Below, piece after piece: positions 63,822-64,000 of a stretch of DNA of 64,000 nt (its first letter is position 1; every line of letters begins with the position of its first letter). A program made the translations under genes and the position numbers. The notes below the pieces were generated by a model. The model was not told where the DNA came from and searched no databases. It saw only the letters and a program-made list of their open reading frames with translations. Location of the stretch: NCBI GenBank assembly GCA_023415635.1, contig JAEZJV010000040.1:305449-369448 (forward strand). Reading direction: 5' to 3'. The DNA comes from Bacillota bacterium. GTDB taxonomy: Bacteria > Bacillota > Clostridia > Lachnospirales > Lachnospiraceae.

Positions 63822-64000
63822 TTACTGCTTCGCATCGAACATCCCTGTTCCTGAAGCAAGTGTTTCATATTTTGAAGCACCCTTTGTGTAAGTATTGTTC
63901 CCCGGCGACATCCTTGTGCTCTGAATAAAATTCATATTGAATTCTATCATTTCTAGGGATTGTTGTATTAACGACTTGTTACGATTATTGATTTCGACTA
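63822..64000 (-). CDS. flgN: FlgN family flagellar chaperone (C-terminal part)
   Basis: Only the last 59 codons are in the window; the frame is open to the right edge. The minus-strand translation contains EINNRNKSLIQQSLEMIEF and then NTYTKGASKYETLASGTGMF before the stop at 63822, which matches the C-terminal half of FlgN/YvyG proteins (FlgK/FlgL export chaperones). Position directly upstream of flgK supports it. Too short for the ORF listing threshold because no start is included. Confidence 0.8.
   Translation of the reverse strand, partial: VEINNRNKSLIQQSLEMIEFNMNFIQSTRMSPGNNTYTKGASKYETLASGTGMFDAKQ

Overview
The window is about 64 kb of low-GC (roughly 40%, by eye) Firmicute chromosome. 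Gene content, gene order (murB-rapZ-whiA-crh with hprK and a ROK glucokinase; flgN-flgK-flgL-fliW-csrA next to fliD-fliS and flagellin) and protein style point to the class Clostridia, most likely Lachnospiraceae. That placement is an inference. Nearly everything is read from the minus strand. The plus-strand exceptions are the radical SAM fusion (6.2-8.0 kb), an Asp/Glu racemase (18.5 kb) and pyrG (21.9 kb).

Region 1 (1-24 kb) is housekeeping: pfkA (cut by the window edge), dnaE, a membrane-anchored polysaccharide deacetylase, then the cluster uvrC-hprK-glk-murB-rapZ-whiA-crh. HprK and a Crh-like protein that keeps Ser46 but has Glu at position 15 sit in the same cluster, as expected for carbon catabolite control. 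A two-component system, an amino-acid racemase, ftsH, pyrG and lspA follow. The pyrG leader is elaborate: a consensus promoter, a three-codon ORF, mutually exclusive hairpins ending in an intrinsic terminator, and a 26-nt tandem repeat that duplicates the Shine-Dalgarno (SD) sequence.

Region 2 (24-53.5 kb) is a flagellin-glycosylation and surface-glycan island. It has two full Maf-family proteins (flagellin nonulosonate transferases), two free-standing pieces of the Maf N-terminal region, NeuB with SAF and cupin domains, NeuA fused to a HAD phosphatase, five glycosyltransferases (plus a tentative sixth), two FkbM methyltransferases, a TagF-like glycerophosphotransferase, an LtaS-like phosphotransferase and an 828-aa CitC-like nucleotidyltransferase fusion. 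Embedded in it are four exported or membrane-anchored proteins I cannot assign. Two of them are paralogous secreted proteins. The operon of the 183-aa membrane protein and the 356-aa secreted protein is preceded by a perfect sigma-28 (flagellar sigma factor) promoter, which ties unknown surface proteins to the flagellar regulon. This is the best candidate for an undescribed system in the window.

Region 3 (53.5-64 kb) holds late flagellar genes: flagellin with its own sigma-28 promoter and a CsrA-site-like hairpin in its leader, fliT-like, fliS, fliD, flaG (second sigma-28 promoter), csrA, fliW, flgL, two flgK paralogues and the C-terminus of flgN. FliW-CsrA-flagellin control, flagellin export and capping, and Maf/NeuA/NeuB glycosylation therefore lie side by side.

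I see no rRNA, tRNA, CRISPR array, insertion sequence or prophage.
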